NCBI GenBank assembly: GCA_947589545.1 | Contig: CANQBA010000010.1 | Coordinates: 19,950-83,949 of the forward strand | Direction of reading: 5' to 3' | Length of the DNA stretch: 64,000 bases | Source: an uncultured Oscillospiraceae bacterium | GTDB taxonomy: Bacteria; Bacillota; Clostridia; Oscillospirales; Oscillospiraceae | Part shown: positions 28,902 to 38,517 of the stretch, piece after piece | Layout of the letters: every line of letters starts with the position of its first letter | How positions within the stretch are numbered: position 1 is the first letter of the stretch | Translations under genes and position numbers: made by a program | The notes under the pieces: model-generated | The model's database searches: none | Told to the model about the DNA's origin: nothing | The model's input: the letters and a program-made list of their open reading frames with translations, nothing else

Positions 28902-30002
28902 TCAGACGATGGCCCCGTTTTCCACGGTCAGCACCCGGCCGCCTGTGCGGGCGGCGATCTTTTCGTCCTCACAGCAGGTGATGAACACCTGGCCGCCGCC
29001 GATGCGGTTCAAAATAAAGTCCTGCCGCGTCTCGTCCAGCTCCGACAGCACGTCGTCCAGCAGAAGCAGCGGGTACTCGCCCCGGGCTTTTCTGTGCAGC
29101 TCCAGCTCCGCAAGCTTTATAGACAGGGCCGCCGTGCGGGCCTGCCCCTGGGAGGCGAAGGCCCTGGCGGGGGCGCCGTTGATCTCAATTTCCAGATCGT
29201 CCTTGTGGGCGCCGGTGAGACACAGGCCGGAGGCCAGCTCCGCCTCCCGGTGGCGCCGCTGGTGCTCCAGGATCATTGGCAGAAGCTCGGCCACGGGGCG
29301 GGTGGGGTCGTCTATCGTCTTCACGGTGGCGTAGCGTACGGACAACTCCTCGCCGCCGGAAAATTCCCCGTGGATGCGCCCGCACTCCGGGGCCAGGGCC
29401 TTTATAAACAGGGCCCGCATGTGGATGAGCTCGGCGCTCATCCGGGCCAGACGGACGTCGTACTCGTCTAAAAGGGGCAGGAGGGAGGGCTTTTCCTCAT
29501 AGTCCCGCAGGATCCTGGTCTTCCCCTCGTAGGCTTTGTTGAATTCGTTCAGCGCCGCGGCGTAGCGGGGACGCAGCTGGCTGATGCAGTTGTCCATGAG
29601 CCGGCGGCGCTCCGCCGCCCCGCCCCGGATAAGCTCCAGATTCTCCGGGCAGAACAGCACAGCGGAGAAAAAGCCGGAGAAGGACTGGGCGGTCTTCTGT
29701 TTGACGCCGTTGACCGTCATCTCCCGCCGGCGGCCCCGGCGGAGCAGAAGCTCCAGCTTATGCGTCCGCCCGTCGCTGAAACCCTCCGCGAAGAGCCGCG
29801 CCTCCTCCTCCTGAAAGCCCAAAAGCTCCCTGTCCGACCGGGCGCGGAAGCTCCTGCCGGTGCAGAGCACATAGATGGCCTCCAGTAGATTCGTCTTCCC
29901 CTGGGCGTTGAGGCCGGAGATGACGTTGATCTCCCTGGAAAAAGCGGCGGCGGAGTCGGCGTAGTTGCGAAAGCCCCGCAGCTCCACACGGTCTAAATAC
30001 AT
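28902..30002 (-). CDS. recF: DNA replication and repair protein RecF
   Basis: SMC-like ATPase that helps load RecA at gaps, 366 residues. Walker [14 protein letters not shown], the central [12 protein letters not shown] segment, an ABC signature region ([17 protein letters not shown]) and Walker [13 protein letters not shown]. Its start overlaps the rlbA stop by about ten bases. Normal length and position. Confidence 0.97.
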   Translation of the reverse strand: MYLDRVELRGFRNYADSAAAFSREINVISGLNAQGKTNLLEAIYVLCTGRSFRARSDRELLGFQEEEARLFAEGFSDGRTHKLELLLRRGRRREMTVNGVKQKTAQSFSGFFSAVLFCPENLELIRGGAAERRRLMDNCISQLRPRYAAALNEFNKAYEGKTRILRDYEEKPSLLPLLDEYDVRLARMSAELIHMRALFIKALAPECGRIHGEFSGGEELSVRYATVKTIDDPTRPVAELLPMILEHQRRHREAELASGLCLTGAHKDDLEIEINGAPARAFASQGQARTAALSIKLAELELHRKARGEYPLLLLDDVLSELDETRQDFILNRIGGGQVFITCCEDEKIAARTGGRVLTVENGAIV

Positions 30003-30253
30003 GGCGCCTCCGTGACCTGGAAGACCTGGCCCTCCAGCTCCACTCTGTCGCCGGGGCGAAGCTTTTTGCCCCGCTGGGTACAGACCTGGCCGTTGACCGT
30101 CACCGCCCCATCGGCCACAAGGCTCTTGGCCATACCGCCGGACTCCACGGCGTTGGCAAGCTTCAGAAAGGAGTCCAGCTTAATGAATTCCGTAGTAATA
30201 GGAACGTCCTCCGCCGGGGGACGTCTCAGTCTTGCTTTGACCTTAACCCTCAT
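29993..30253 (-). CDS. rlbA: S4-domain RNA-binding protein RlbA (YaaA)
   Basis: 86 residues with an S4 domain ([48 protein letters not shown]). The usual small gene between dnaN and recF in Firmicutes, implicated in large-subunit assembly. It carries about 18 more N-terminal residues than typical members, so a start inside, near TTEFIKLD, is possible; the ATG at 30253 overlaps the dnaN stop. Confidence 0.9.
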   Translation of the reverse strand: MRVKVKARLRRPPAEDVPITTEFIKLDSFLKLANAVESGGMAKSLVADGAVTVNGQVCTQRGKKLRPGDRVELEGQVFQVTEAPCI

Positions 30254-31358
30254 TTGATCTCAGCCTCACGGGAAGGATCATATAGAGAAAGTTTTTCTCC
30301 CCTTCGGCGGGGACGATGACGCAGGGGGAGACGCTGGTAGACAGCTGGAAGAGAATGTTGTCCGCCGGAGCGGCCTTGAGCGCGTCCAGGATGTAGCGGT
30401 TGTTGAAGCCGATCTCCAACCCCTCGCCGTCCCCGTCTACGGCGCACTCGTCGGATGCCTTGCCCAGGGTGGTGGCGGTGGAGACGCGCAGCTTGCCGCC
30501 GGTGAACTCGCACCGGACGGGGCTCTTGAATTTGTCGCTGATGATCAGGGAGACGCGTTCCACGGTGTCGATGACGTCCCGGCGGTTGGCGCCGATGCTG
30601 TATTTGCCCGTTTGGGGGATGGAGTTGCGGTAATTCATGAATTCGCCCTCCAGCCGGCGGGCGATGAGCAGATTGCTGCCCAGGGTGAACATCACGTGGG
30701 AGGTGCCCAGGGTGATTTTTACCGGCTCGTCGGAATCCCCCGCGATGCGCTCCACCTCGGTGAGGGCGGCGCCAGGGACTACGAAGGAGATCTTGCCCAC
30801 TTCGGTCTTGGCCACTCGCTCCCGCCGCAGAGCCAGCCGAAAGCCGTCTACGGCCACCACGGTGAGAATGTCGTTGTTCACCTCGAAGAGAGCGCCGGTG
30901 TAGATGGGCCGGGCCTCGTTGTCCATGACGGCGAAGTTGGTCTCGGCGATCATGGATTTGATGTCCCTCTCCTTCATATAGATGGAATTTTGGTAGTCCG
31001 TCACCGGCAGCTCGGGGTATTCGTCGGAGGAGAGGCCTGACAGGTTGTACTCGCTCATGGCGCAGCGGATGTTGACCATGTTCTTCTCGTTGACAGAGAC
31101 GTACACCACATCGTCGGGGAGACGGCGGATGATATCGCCGAAAAGCCGGGCGTTGATGACGACGGCTCCCGGCTCCGTCACGTCGGCGGCGACGGTGGAG
31201 CGGATGCCTGTTTTCTGATTGTAGCCCCAGACGGTCAGATCCGAAGCGGCCTCGATCAGCAAGCCCTCCATGCTGGGTACCGCGCTCTTGGTGGCCGCGG
31301 CCCGGGAGGCGATGGTCACGGCGTTAGCAAGCAGATCCTTCTCACAGGAAAATTTCAT
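30243..31358 (-). CDS. dnaN: DNA polymerase III sliding clamp (beta subunit)
   Basis: Processivity clamp, 371 residues, with three clamp domains; begins [20 protein letters not shown] and ends [21 protein letters not shown]. The reading frame stays open for 88 more codons upstream, but that part is compositionally odd (Phe/Leu/Ser-rich) and lies in the dnaA-dnaN spacer. AAGGAGGA sits just before 31358, which fixes the start. Confidence 0.97.
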   Translation of the reverse strand: MKFSCEKDLLANAVTIASRAAATKSAVPSMEGLLIEAASDLTVWGYNQKTGIRSTVAADVTEPGAVVINARLFGDIIRRLPDDVVYVSVNEKNMVNIRCAMSEYNLSGLSSDEYPELPVTDYQNSIYMKERDIKSMIAETNFAVMDNEARPIYTGALFEVNNDILTVVAVDGFRLALRRERVAKTEVGKISFVVPGAALTEVERIAGDSDEPVKITLGTSHVMFTLGSNLLIARRLEGEFMNYRNSIPQTGKYSIGANRRDVIDTVERVSLIISDKFKSPVRCEFTGGKLRVSTATTLGKASDECAVDGDGEGLEIGFNNRYILDALKAAPADNILFQLSTSVSPCVIVPAEGEKNFLYMILPVRLRSNEG

Positions 31359-31618
31359 TGTCCGTTCCTCCTTGAGTGGTAATGAAAAAATGTGGTATGA
31401 AATACAGAAAGACAGAATATATTTTTTCTTAGCAGCAGTCGCCGTAGTACGGGGGATTTTGTGGAAAGCGGCGAAAACCGGTCTGAAAAGCGGAAAAAGC
31501 GGAAAGATACGGTTGTGGGAAAACGGGACGGTTTTAAACAGAAAAAAGAGAAGGGAAAGGTTTTCAACAGAAGAGAGAAAAAGAAAACTGTGGAAACAGG
31601 GGGAAACTGTTGAAAGCG
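31359..31618. other. dnaA-dnaN spacer, possible origin element
   Basis: 260 bases, strongly purine-rich on the plus strand. Three degenerate DnaA-box-like words in one orientation: TGTGGAAAG (31461), TGTGGGAAA (31514) and TGTGGAAAC (31589), each two mismatches from TGTGGATAA. No perfect DnaA box seen. It must also carry any dnaN promoter. Confidence 0.45.
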
Positions 31619-32926
31619 TCACAGATTATGGGCGTTGATGTTGGAGGTGATGTCCTTCACCTGCTGGGCAAACTCGCTGTCGGCCTCCATGTTCTTTTCT
31701 ATCTTCTGGATGCTGGACAGGACGGTGGTGTGATCCCGGCCCTCAAAGATGGCGCCGATGTCCTGCAGGGACAGATTCGTGAGCTTGCGGATCTCATACA
31801 TGGCGATCTGCCGCGCCAGGGCGGTGTTGCGCGTCCGGCGCTGGCCCTTCAGATCCTCCGGGGACAGGGAGTAATATTTGGCCGTCTCCCGGATGATGTC
31901 CTCCGGGGTGGGCACATAGGCGGACTTCTGGCGAAACATATCCTTCAGAAGCTTTGCCACCTCGGAGACGGTCAGCTGGACGTTCATCAGGTCGCTCTGG
32001 GCCCGGATCTTCAAAACCGCGCCCTCCAGCTGGCGGACGTTGGAGGTCATATTTTCGGCGATATAGTTGACTACCTCGCTGGAGAGGGCCAGCCCCAGGG
32101 ACATGGATTTATTCCGCACGATGGCGGCCCGGGTCTCAAAATCCGGCGGCTGGATGTCCGCCTGCAGGCCCATGCCGAGCCTGGATTGCAGGCGCTCCGT
32201 CAGGTTGGGCATATCGGAGGGCGGCCGGTCGGAGGTGAAGACCATCTGCTTTTTGGCTTCGTAGAGGGTGTTAAAGGTGTGGAACATCTCGTCCTGAGTG
32301 GACGCCTTGCCGGCCACGATCTGGATGTCGTCGATGAGCAGAAAGTCGGCGCTGCGGTATTTCTCCCGGAATTCCACGTTCTTGCCGGTCTGGATGGCGG
32401 CGATGAGCTCGTTCATGAAGTCCTCGCCCCGGACAAAGACCACGTAATATTCCGGATGCCGGAGCATGACTTCGTGACGGATGGCGTAGAGAAGGTGGGT
32501 CTTGCCAAGCCCTGAGTCCCCGTAGATAAAGAGGGGGTTGTAGCTGCGAGTCTCCCCCTTGGCTACGGCGAGGCTGGCGGCGTGGGCGAACTTGTTGGAG
32601 GGGCCCACCACGAAGCGCTCGAAGGTGTATTCCTCGGAATCCGCCTCGCCGGCGGTTTTAGTCTCCTGCTCCCGTGCGCTCTCCTCCCCCACCAGCGTGA
32701 CCTCCATATCCCCGGAGAAGATCTGACTCAGGGCGGCCTTCAGCGGCTCCATGAACCGGGCGAAGATGATGCTGCGCTTGAATTCCGAGGGGACGCAGAG
32801 CGTCAGGCCGGCCTCGGAAAAGCCCACGGGCCGGCAGTCGCCAAACCAGGTGCTGATGGCCACGGAGGTGAGCTCCTGCCCCATCAATTCCAGGACGCCC
32901 GCCCATATTTCGTCTAATGAGTTCAT
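31619..32926 (-). CDS. dnaA: Chromosomal replication initiator DnaA
   Basis: 435 residues. Domain I opens MNSLDEIWAGVLELMGQELTSVAISTWF, followed by a short linker. The AAA+ domain has Walker A GDSGLGKTHLL, Walker B LLIDDIQ and sensor regions. Domain IV ends with the DnaA-box helix-turn-helix GRDHTTVLSSIQKIE. Head of the replication block; a good promoter lies upstream at 33007-33035. Confidence 0.98.
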   Translation of the reverse strand: MNSLDEIWAGVLELMGQELTSVAISTWFGDCRPVGFSEAGLTLCVPSEFKRSIIFARFMEPLKAALSQIFSGDMEVTLVGEESAREQETKTAGEADSEEYTFERFVVGPSNKFAHAASLAVAKGETRSYNPLFIYGDSGLGKTHLLYAIRHEVMLRHPEYYVVFVRGEDFMNELIAAIQTGKNVEFREKYRSADFLLIDDIQIVAGKASTQDEMFHTFNTLYEAKKQMVFTSDRPPSDMPNLTERLQSRLGMGLQADIQPPDFETRAAIVRNKSMSLGLALSSEVVNYIAENMTSNVRQLEGAVLKIRAQSDLMNVQLTVSEVAKLLKDMFRQKSAYVPTPEDIIRETAKYYSLSPEDLKGQRRTRNTALARQIAMYEIRKLTNLSLQDIGAIFEGRDHTTVLSSIQKIEKNMEADSEFAQQVKDITSNINAHNL

Positions 32927-33006
32927 ATCTCTTCCAACCTTTCTCGCCGTTTCCCCCGCCCCGCGGGGCCAAAATGGCGATTTCCCGGCATCATACAGTA
33001 ACCTCT

Positions 33007-33035
33007 ATTATAGCAAAAAACAGCCCGGATTGCAA
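33007..33035 (-). promoter_or_regulatory. Sigma-A promoter of dnaA
   Basis: TTGCAA (33030-33035), 17 bases, TATAAT (33007-33012) on the minus strand, about 80 bases before the dnaA ATG. The 32927-33277 spacer otherwise shows CCCCGGCGGCGGGG-type palindromes near 33094 and no DnaA box. Confidence 0.8.
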
Positions 33036-33210
33036 GCTTATTTAACAAATACAATGGGCAAAATCCGAATTTGTGGGGGAAAAGAAAAACCCCGGCGGCG
33101 GGGAGGTTGGGATCAAACGCGCCGGGAGGAAAATATTGATCCAATCAGGGCCAGCACGGTCAATATTCAAGGAAATGCTCCCTTTTTTTGTTCCTGCCGG
33201 TAAGGTTTAC

Positions 33211-33239
33211 TTGACACACGGCACAAACTGTGATATACC
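33211..33239 (+). promoter_or_regulatory. Promoter of the HTH/membrane-protein module
   Basis: TTGACA, 17 bases, TATACC. The -35 word overlaps a second copy of the TTACTTGACA half-site seen in the operator at 33245-33262. Confidence 0.7.
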
Positions 33240-33244
33240 TGTGA

Positions 33245-33262
33245 TGTCAGGTTAACTTGACA
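33245..33262 (+). promoter_or_regulatory. Probable operator of the HTH repressor
   Basis: TGTCAGGTTAACTTGACA, a palindrome with 16 of 18 positions symmetric, centred on GTTAAC at the expected transcription start. Likely the autoregulatory site of the XRE protein encoded just downstream. Confidence 0.65.
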
Positions 33263-33277
33263 TAAGGAGGGCATGCT

Positions 33278-33484
33278 TTGAAAAACAGACTAAAAGAGAT
33301 GCGTGAGGCCACTGGACTGACACAAAAGGAGGTAGGAGAGAAGGTGGGGGTTTCAAGACAGGCAATCAACGCCATAGAAACGGGAAAATATGATCCCTCT
33401 ATTTGGCTGGCGTATGATCTTGCCAGACTATTCGGCTCCAGCATTGAAAATTTTTTTGATTTTGAAGGGAGCGAAAGAAAATGA
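33278..33484 (+). CDS. Small XRE-family HTH regulator
   Basis: 68 residues, almost entirely a Cro/C1 helix-turn-helix (LTQKEVGEKVGVSRQAINAIETGKYDPS), similar to short YgzD/YozG-type regulators. The start is TTG with AAGGAGG upstream; the only nearby ATG is out of frame. The stop overlaps the following membrane-protein ATG (ATGA). The region is clearly AT-richer than its flanks, suggesting acquisition. Confidence 0.9.
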   Translation: MKNRLKEMREATGLTQKEVGEKVGVSRQAINAIETGKYDPSIWLAYDLARLFGSSIENFFDFEGSERK

Positions 33485-33939
33485 AGCTGTTGAAAAACCC
33501 ATATATCAACGCCGCCGTCATTGCTGTCCTATCTGTTTTTTACGCGCTGGTGCTGATCGTAACAAGCGGACATCTTGAATTTCAACGCGTTCTCGGCCAT
33601 GGAAAGACTTTAAACAGTCCCTTTTGGAACGGCTGGTCTGCCTTTGTTCGGCAAGGGAATCTCAAATATGTGGGCTATGGGTTTATTGCCGCCGCGATCT
33701 GCATATTTTTGCTGTCGCTTGTTCGGAAAAAGCGCTATGACGAATATCAGGCGGGGATCATAGCCACAGGTTTAATTGTAACAGGTGCCGCTCTCCTGCT
33801 CCTGTTTCCCACGGCTCTTTTGCTCATCATGAGCGACCCCAACTACGCCGTTGAGGCGCTGATATTTCTTGTGGTCGTTCATTGGTCTGTTTTCTTATTT
33901 GTCAGCCTGATCTGTTCAATCAAATGGTGCCGGGCGTAA
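33481..33939 (+). CDS. Four-helix membrane protein of unknown function
   Basis: 152 residues with four predicted membrane helices (about 10-30, 63-83, 94-116, 124-146) and an extracytoplasmic loop after helix 1. No recognised domain. Coupled to the HTH gene, as is common for small regulator plus membrane-protein pairs in Clostridia (DUF2178-like arrangement), but I do not recognise the family. Codon use is AT-leaning like that of its partner. Confidence 0.8.
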   Translation: MKLLKNPYINAAVIAVLSVFYALVLIVTSGHLEFQRVLGHGKTLNSPFWNGWSAFVRQGNLKYVGYGFIAAAICIFLLSLVRKKRYDEYQAGIIATGLIVTGAALLLLFPTALLLIMSDPNYAVEALIFLVVVHWSVFLFVSLICSIKWCRA

Positions 33940-33952
33940 AGAAGGCAAGAAG

Positions 33953-33978
33953 AAAACCCCGGTCAACAGGCCGGGGTC
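33953..33978 (-). terminator. Terminator of the PFL/ACT operon
   Basis: Stem ACCCCGG / CCGGGGT; on the minus strand it is followed by TTTTC. It lies between convergent genes. Confidence 0.7.
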
Positions 33979-33989
33979 AAGGGGAAGAC

Positions 33990-35339
33990 TCAGTTTTTCA
34001 GGGAGTTGACGGGGGCGGGGATGCGGCCGCCGCGGCGGATGAACACGGCGGGGGAGGCGGGGTTGACAGCCATGACGGGGGCGCGGCCCAGAAGGCCGCC
34101 GAAGTCCACGACATCACCCACGGTCTTCCCCGGCACGGGGATGACCCTGACGGCGGTGGTCTTCTGATTGATCATGCCGATGGCCGCCTCGTCGGCGATG
34201 ATGGCGGAGATAGTCTCCGCCGTGGTGTCGCCGGGGAGGGCGATCATGTCCAGGCCCACGGAGCAGACGCAGGTCATGGCCTCCAGCTTCTCGATGGTCA
34301 GCCGGCCCGCCGACGCGGCCCGGATCATGCCGGCGTCCTCGGAGACGGGGATAAAGGCGCCGGACAGGCCGCCCACGTTGGAGGAGGCCATGACGCCGCC
34401 CTTTTTCACCGCGTCGTTGAGCATGGCCAGGGCCGCCGTGGTGCCGGGGGCGCCCACGCTCTCCAGACCCAGCTCCTCCAGGATATCCGCCACGGAATCC
34501 CCCACGGCGGGGGTGGGGGCCAGGCTCAGATCCACGATGCCGAAGGGGACGCCCAGCCGGCTGCTGGCCTCCTGGGCCACCAGCTCGCCCATGCGCGTCA
34601 CCCGGAAGGCCGTCTTTTTGATGACCTCCGCCGCCACGTCCAAAGGCTGGCCGGCACATTCTTTCAGGGCGGAGTGGACGACGCCGGGGCCGGACACGCC
34701 CACGTTGATGACGCACTCCGGCTCCCCTACGCCGTGGAAGGCCCCGGCCATAAAGGGGTTGTCCTCCACCGCGTTGCAGAAGACCACCAGCTTGGCGCAG
34801 CCCAGGCCCTGGCTTAACGCGGCTGTCCTTTGGACGGTCTTGCCCATCAGGGCCACGGCGTCCATATTGATGCCGGCCCGGGTGGAGCCCACGTTGACGC
34901 TGGAGCAGACACGCTCGGTGACGGTCAGGGCCTCCGGGATGGCGCGGATCAGCTTCCGATCCCCCTGGGTGAAGCCCTTCTGCACCAGGGCGGAGAAGCC
35001 GCCGATGAAGTTGACCCCCACGGTTTTGGCGGCCCGATCCAGCGTCCTGGCGAAGGGAACGTAGTCCTCCGTCTCGCACGCCTCGCAGGCGATGGCGATG
35101 GGCGTCACGGAGACGCGCTTGTTGACGATGGGGATGCCGAACTCCCGCTCGATGTCCTCGCCGGTCTTCACCAGCTTTTCGGCGCGGCGGGTGATCTTGT
35201 CGTATATCTTGTCACAGCACACCTTCACATCCGGGTGGCCGCAGTCCCGCAGGGAGACGCCCATGGTGATGGTGCGGATGTCCAGATGCTGCTGGCTGAT
35301 CATCTCGATAGTCTCGAGGATCTCGTTTGTCGTTATCAT
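33990..35339 (-). CDS. PFL family protein (UPF0210)
   Basis: 449 residues, highly conserved across Firmicutes: [30 protein letters not shown] at the start, [24 protein letters not shown] in the middle. Distantly related to pyruvate-formate-lyase-like folds, hence the name; no activity is assigned. Ten bases downstream of an ACT-domain gene, which is its standard partner, suggesting an amino-acid-sensing pair. Confidence 0.93.
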   Translation of the reverse strand: MITTNEILETIEMISQQHLDIRTITMGVSLRDCGHPDVKVCCDKIYDKITRRAEKLVKTGEDIEREFGIPIVNKRVSVTPIAIACEACETEDYVPFARTLDRAAKTVGVNFIGGFSALVQKGFTQGDRKLIRAIPEALTVTERVCSSVNVGSTRAGINMDAVALMGKTVQRTAALSQGLGCAKLVVFCNAVEDNPFMAGAFHGVGEPECVINVGVSGPGVVHSALKECAGQPLDVAAEVIKKTAFRVTRMGELVAQEASSRLGVPFGIVDLSLAPTPAVGDSVADILEELGLESVGAPGTTAALAMLNDAVKKGGVMASSNVGGLSGAFIPVSEDAGMIRAASAGRLTIEKLEAMTCVCSVGLDMIALPGDTTAETISAIIADEAAIGMINQKTTAVRVIPVPGKTVGDVVDFGGLLGRAPVMAVNPASPAVFIRRGGRIPAPVNSLKN

Positions 35340-35348
35340 GGCGGCACC

Positions 35349-35618
35349 TCAGATCCTGTGCATGGCTTCGAAGATATCTTCCCGCTGGATCCTGATGTCC
35401 AGGCCGTGCTCCTGGCCGTCCTTCCTGAGGATGTCCGCCAGGGTGGAAAAATTCACCATACAGCCGGTGATGTCCACCAGCATGATCATGGTGAAATACT
35501 CCCGCATGACGGTCTGGCTGATGTCCAGTACGTTGACGCCGTTCTGGGCCAGAAGGGTGCAGACGTTGGCGATGATGCCTATGGCGTCCCGGCCGATGAC
35601 GGTGACGATGGCTTTCAT
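35349..35618 (-). CDS. ACT domain protein (UPF0237)
   Basis: 89 residues forming one ACT domain (MKAIVTVIGRDAIGIIANVCTLLAQNGVNVLDISQTV). Single-domain ACT proteins of the UPF0237 group bind small ligands, probably an amino acid. First gene of a two-gene operon with the PFL protein. AGGAGG precedes the ATG. Confidence 0.93.
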   Translation of the reverse strand: MKAIVTVIGRDAIGIIANVCTLLAQNGVNVLDISQTVMREYFTMIMLVDITGCMVNFSTLADILRKDGQEHGLDIRIQREDIFEAMHRI

Positions 35619-35640
35619 AGATGACGTTCCTCCTTAACCT

Positions 35641-35709
35641 TTTTGACAGAATTTAAACATTTTTTCCGGCGGCATGCGCGTCGGAAAAAGCCCGCCAGGG
35701 CTTTTTCCA
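35641..35709 (-). repeat. Short derivative of element A (copy A3)
   Basis: Reverse-oriented; contains the first hairpin (GGAAAAAGCCC / GGGCTTTTTCC), the GACGCGCATG-type hairpin flanked by TTTTTCCG / CGGAAAAA, and the terminal CTGTCAAAAAG, but lacks the two middle stems of A1 and A2. Follows the ACT gene's 5' end and precedes the YfbR-type gene's 3' end. Confidence 0.7.
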
Positions 35710-35715
35710 CCAGTT

Positions 35716-36291
35716 TTATACGCTGATCTCGTCGATGGTCTTTTCAAAGGCGTCCATGAAGTTGTCCAGAAAATAGTCCACCTCGGGCATGTGCATGGCC
35801 CGGAGCTTCAAAAGCGTGGACGAGGCGGCGGATTTGAACTCCAGGTTGCCGGTTTTCAGCTCCTCCACGCATTTTATGTAGGCGGAGAGCTTGTCGGCGG
35901 CCTTGACAATGTCCCGGACACCCCCCTCGTCCCCCAGGAGCGCGTCGTACTCCGGCCGCATGGCGGCGGGCAGACCGTCCAGCAGCTTGCGGATGGCGCC
36001 GGCCTCCACCCGCCTGTAGGCGGCCTGCATGTCCGGGTCGTGGTATTTGACCGGGGTGGGCATGTCGCCGGTGAAGATCTCCGGCGCGTCGTGAAAAAGC
36101 GCCGCGGCGGCGCATCTGTCCGGGGAGCAGGGGACGCCCAGGATATCCCGGCGGATCACCGCCAGGGCGTGGGCCAGCACCGCCACCATGTGGCTGTGCT
36201 CCATGACGTTCTCCCGGTCGGCGTTGCGCATCAGCGCCCAGCGGTCGATGTTCTTCATCCGGGAGATCAGGGCGAAAAAGGCATAGCTCAT
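35716..36291 (-). CDS. yfbR: YfbR-like 5'-deoxynucleotidase (HD domain)
   Basis: 191 residues. HD metal motif: RENVMEHSHMVAVLAH, then LFHDAPEIFTGDMPTPVKY, and a distal Asp in KAADKLSAYIKC. These match YfbR, which dephosphorylates deoxynucleoside monophosphates. Downstream of mnmA by six bases. The substrate range is inferred from the family. Confidence 0.9.
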   Translation of the reverse strand: MSYAFFALISRMKNIDRWALMRNADRENVMEHSHMVAVLAHALAVIRRDILGVPCSPDRCAAAALFHDAPEIFTGDMPTPVKYHDPDMQAAYRRVEAGAIRKLLDGLPAAMRPEYDALLGDEGGVRDIVKAADKLSAYIKCVEELKTGNLEFKSAASSTLLKLRAMHMPEVDYFLDNFMDAFEKTIDEISV

Positions 36292-36297
36292 TATTTA

Positions 36298-37377
36298 TCA
36301 CACTTCCTCTAATACCGTGTCTATTGTCCCGCTCCCCAGCACCCGCTCCCCCTGGTAGAGGACGGCGGCCTGACCGGGGGTCATGGCCCGCTGGGGCTCG
36401 TCGAAATGAAGGCGTATGCCGCCGGGACAGCTTTGAACCTCGCAGGGCTGCTCCGCCTGCCGGTAGCGGGTTTTGGCGGCGCATCTCACAGGCAGGGCGC
36501 CGGGCCGCTCGATCCAGTTAAAGTCCGTGACCAGGCAGGAGCGGGCGTACAGCCCCTCGGCGAAGGAGACGGTGACGGTGTTCTTTTCCATATCCTTGTT
36601 TTTCACGTAGAGGGGCCTCTCGGCGGCGATGCCCAGGCCCCGGCGCTGGCCCACGGTGTAGCCGGCGGCGCCCCGGTGTTCGCCCAAAATGCGGCCCGCC
36701 TCGTCCAGAAGCGGCCCCGAGCGGCTTTTTTGACCGGTATATCGCTCTAAAAACGCCAGATAGTCCCCGCCGGGGACAAAGCAGATATCCTGACTGTCCT
36801 TCTTCCGGGCGTTGAGAAAGCCCTGGCGTCCGGCGATGGCCCGCACCTCCTCCTTGGTGAGCTCCCCCAGGGGAAAGAGGGCGTGAGAGAGCTGCTCCGG
36901 GGTGAGGCAGGCCAGCACATAGCTTTGATCCTTGGATAGGTCGGCGGCCTTGAAAAGCGCCGGGCCGGCCTGTGTCTCCGCCAGCCGAACGTAGTGGCCG
37001 GTGGCGACGCGGTCACAGCCGATCCGGCGGGCGTAGTCTATAAGACAGGAGAATTTGATATAGCGGTTGCAGTCCACACAGGGGTTGGGCGTCCGGCCGC
37101 GGGCGTACTCGGCGGCGAACTTGTCGATGACCCGCGCCCGGAATTCCCCGGACAGATCCAGGGTCACATGGGGGATATCCAGCCGCGCGCAGACGGAGGC
37201 GGCGTCCTGCACGTCGTCCACGCTGCAGCAGGTGCTCTCCCCCTTAATACCCAGCAGGGCATTGTCGAAGAGCCGCATGGTGACGCCCACGCAGTCACAG
37301 CCCCGGCTTTTCAGCAGGAAGGCGGCCACGGAGGAGTCCACCCCGCCGCTCATGGCCACTAAAACCCGGGGCTTCAT
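36298..37377 (-). CDS. mnmA: tRNA-specific 2-thiouridylase MnmA
   Basis: Thiolates U34 of Glu, Gln and Lys tRNAs; 359 residues. PP-loop AMSGGVDSSVAA, the catalytic cysteine pair in TPNPCVDCNRYIKF and DSQDICFVPGGDY, and a C-terminal beta-barrel. The ATG overlaps the upstream HD gene's stop (ATGA). The upstream order PAP2-HD-mnmA-yfbR is tightly packed, so one transcript is likely. Confidence 0.96.
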   Translation of the reverse strand: MKPRVLVAMSGGVDSSVAAFLLKSRGCDCVGVTMRLFDNALLGIKGESTCCSVDDVQDAASVCARLDIPHVTLDLSGEFRARVIDKFAAEYARGRTPNPCVDCNRYIKFSCLIDYARRIGCDRVATGHYVRLAETQAGPALFKAADLSKDQSYVLACLTPEQLSHALFPLGELTKEEVRAIAGRQGFLNARKKDSQDICFVPGGDYLAFLERYTGQKSRSGPLLDEAGRILGEHRGAAGYTVGQRRGLGIAAERPLYVKNKDMEKNTVTVSFAEGLYARSCLVTDFNWIERPGALPVRCAAKTRYRQAEQPCEVQSCPGGIRLHFDEPQRAMTPGQAAVLYQGERVLGSGTIDTVLEEV

Positions 37378-37931
37378 GCCACGTTGGGGCTCTCCCGCAT
37401 GGCGAGGATCGTTTTTTCCATGAGCTCGTCCAGCGTCCAGCCCAGCGCCTCAGCCCCCCGGGCGATGACCTCCCGGTCGCACCCGGCGGCGAATTTCTTA
37501 TCCTTGAATTTCTTCTTCACGGACTTGACCTCCAGGTCGTCCACACTTTTGGAGGGGCGCATGATGGCCGCGGCGCCGATGAGGCCCGTCAGCTCGTCGG
37601 CGGCGAAAAGCACCTTCTCCATCATATGCTCCGGCTTTACGTCCGAGCAGATGCCGTAGCCGTGGGAGACTACCGAGCGGATGATAGACTCGTCCACGCC
37701 GTTTTCCCGCAGGAGCTCCGGGGCCTTTTGGCAGTGCTCCTGGGGGTAGAGCTCAAAATCCACGTCGTGGAGGAGCCCCACGGCCTTCCAGTAGTCAGCC
37801 TCGGCCTCAAAGCCCAGGTTTTTGGCGTACCAGGCCATCACGTCGCCCACGATCCGGGCGTGGGTCAGGTGGAATTCGCCCTGGTTATATTTTTTTGTGA
37901 TCTCATAAGCTTCCTCGGGGGTGGGGATCAT
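37374..37931 (-). CDS. HD domain-containing hydrolase
   Basis: 185 residues. HD signature: HLTHARIVGDV, LLHDVDFELYP, SHGYG and AADELTGLIGAA, as in the HDIG-type stand-alone phosphohydrolases. Substrate unknown. The start at 37931 has AAGGAGG and overlaps the PAP2 stop (ATGA); the frame is open further upstream only because it lies over PAP2. Confidence 0.87.
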   Translation of the reverse strand: MIPTPEEAYEITKKYNQGEFHLTHARIVGDVMAWYAKNLGFEAEADYWKAVGLLHDVDFELYPQEHCQKAPELLRENGVDESIIRSVVSHGYGICSDVKPEHMMEKVLFAADELTGLIGAAAIMRPSKSVDDLEVKSVKKKFKDKKFAAGCDREVIARGAEALGWTLDELMEKTILAMRESPNVA

Positions 37932-38476
37932 TCCGTTTTCCTCCTTTTTTGCAGATACGCGGTGATTTTTCTGACGATCAGCGCGGCCAGGAACCCGAAG
38001 AGGATCCCCAGCAGTGCGCCGCAGAGCACGTCGGTGGGGTAGTGGACATAGAGGTAGAGGCGCGAAAGACCGATGATCACCGCCAACACCCCCGCGGGTA
38101 TCCACCAGCGGCATTTGCTGAAATAGAGCGCCCCCACAAAGGAGAAGGACGCCGCCGCGTGGCCCGAGGGGAAGGAGTATTCGCCGGGCTTGGGCACTAA
38201 AAGCTGGATATCGGGATTCACCACATAGGGCCGCGTTCGCGCCGCCAGGTTCTTGATGAGCCCGTTGACCAGGGCCACGTCGATGAGAAGCGCCACCGCG
38301 CAGGTGAGGCCCAGCTTGCGGGTTTTGGGGAAGATAAGCAGGGCCAGGGTCAGGACGATCCAGAAGATGCCGGCGTCCCCCAGCTTTGTGATCAGCGGGA
38401 AAAACGCGTCGCCAAAGCCGGTGCGGAGCGTCTGAATCCAGTCCAGGATACCGATCTCATAAAGGTTCAGAGCCAT
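37928..38476 (-). CDS. PAP2-family membrane phosphatase
   Basis: 182 residues, five to six membrane helices. The three phosphatase motifs are present in order: KNLAARTRP, FPSGHAAAS, SRLYLYVHYPTDV. Family members include undecaprenyl-pyrophosphate phosphatases (BcrC-like) and lipid phosphatases; which applies is not decided by sequence. First gene of the four-gene leftward run ending at yfbR. Confidence 0.92.
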   Translation of the reverse strand: MALNLYEIGILDWIQTLRTGFGDAFFPLITKLGDAGIFWIVLTLALLIFPKTRKLGLTCAVALLIDVALVNGLIKNLAARTRPYVVNPDIQLLVPKPGEYSFPSGHAAASFSFVGALYFSKCRWWIPAGVLAVIIGLSRLYLYVHYPTDVLCGALLGILFGFLAALIVRKITAYLQKRRKTE

Positions 38477-38517
38477 GAAAAGACCTCTTTCTTAATGGGA
38501 TTTATGGGGCTTGGCGG

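Noticed and set aside
31359..31622. 88-codon N-terminal extension of dnaN
   Set aside because: Phe/Leu/Ser-rich, overlaps the dnaA end and lacks homology to clamps; a strong ribosome site precedes the internal start.
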